A DNA stretch of 5,516 bases from Holosporaceae bacterium (lineage in GTDB: Bacteria > Pseudomonadota > Alphaproteobacteria > UBA3830), in the NCBI GenBank assembly GCA_031284345.1, contig JAITAC010000090.1, positions 1-5,516 of the forward strand. The letters are read 5' to 3'. Positions 5,444 through 5,516 of this stretch are shown piece after piece; positions within the stretch are counted from its first letter, which is position 1; each line of letters starts with the position of its first letter. The notes beneath the pieces are model-generated. The model did no database searches and had not been told where the DNA came from. It saw only the letters and a program-made list of their open reading frames with translations. Both the position numbers and the translations under genes were made by a program.

Positions 5444-5516
5444 CCCTACGCCACTCCATGTTGATTTTGGATTTTTGCCCATATAAATGCTGTGTAATAG
5501 CTTACCACCCTACGGA

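Noticed and set aside
5252..5482. 76-codon minus-strand frame starting MGKNPKSTWS upstream of and over the start of the kinase-like gene
   Set aside because: It overlaps the signal-peptide coding part in another frame, has no good Shine-Dalgarno, and runs through the predicted promoter and operator region.

Overview
The window suggests an AT-rich, Gram-negative alphaproteobacterium, probably host-associated. The three central proteins are RNA methyltransferases with alphaproteobacterial hallmarks: the RsmB-type protein has the 'IG.NDRR' N-terminal segment and the 'PCSGTGTWRRNPE' motif, and the TrmN6-type protein begins 'RGKLSLLQPKHGYRVAIDP' and ends with the 'KKGSR...GLILHD.DG' pattern. The flanks are AT-rich, intergenic DNA is long, and coding regions carry many poly-A tracts. 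A large signal-peptide protein with a kinase-like core lies alongside. A Holosporales- or Rickettsiales-like intracellular bacterium is an inference from these signs, not proven.

Layout. Bases 1-59 are the first codons of a minus-strand gene for an exported protein, cut by the window edge. Bases 60-462 are an AT-rich leader with an 11-bp stem inverted repeat (191-220) and a dubious 79-codon ORF (227-466) that overlaps the next gene by ATGA. Bases 463-3209 are a tight plus-strand operon: rlmE (23S rRNA 2'-O-methyltransferase), rsmB (16S rRNA m5C methyltransferase; ATGA overlap with rlmE), and trmN6 (tRNA1(Val) m6A37-type methyltransferase; 27-nt gap). All three modify ribosomal or transfer RNA, so the operon reads as a translation-maintenance cassette. 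From memory, many alphaproteobacteria have guaB between rlmE and rsmB; here they overlap directly.

Bases 3210-3323 separate convergent genes and hold no strong terminator. Bases 3324-5333 (minus strand) encode a 669-aa Cys-rich protein with a signal peptide and a central phosphotransferase core of the aminoglycoside/choline kinase type: VVK at 241-243, HGDFHRGN at 400-407, IIDVG at 419-423. I do not recognise the family. It is the most interesting object here: an exported kinase-like protein, plausibly acting outside the cytoplasm or in a host. Its upstream region (5334-5516) has a good extended -10 promoter with an inverted repeat over the -35, and a terminator-like hairpin on the opposite strand.

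No tRNA, rRNA, CRISPR array, insertion sequence or origin was seen.
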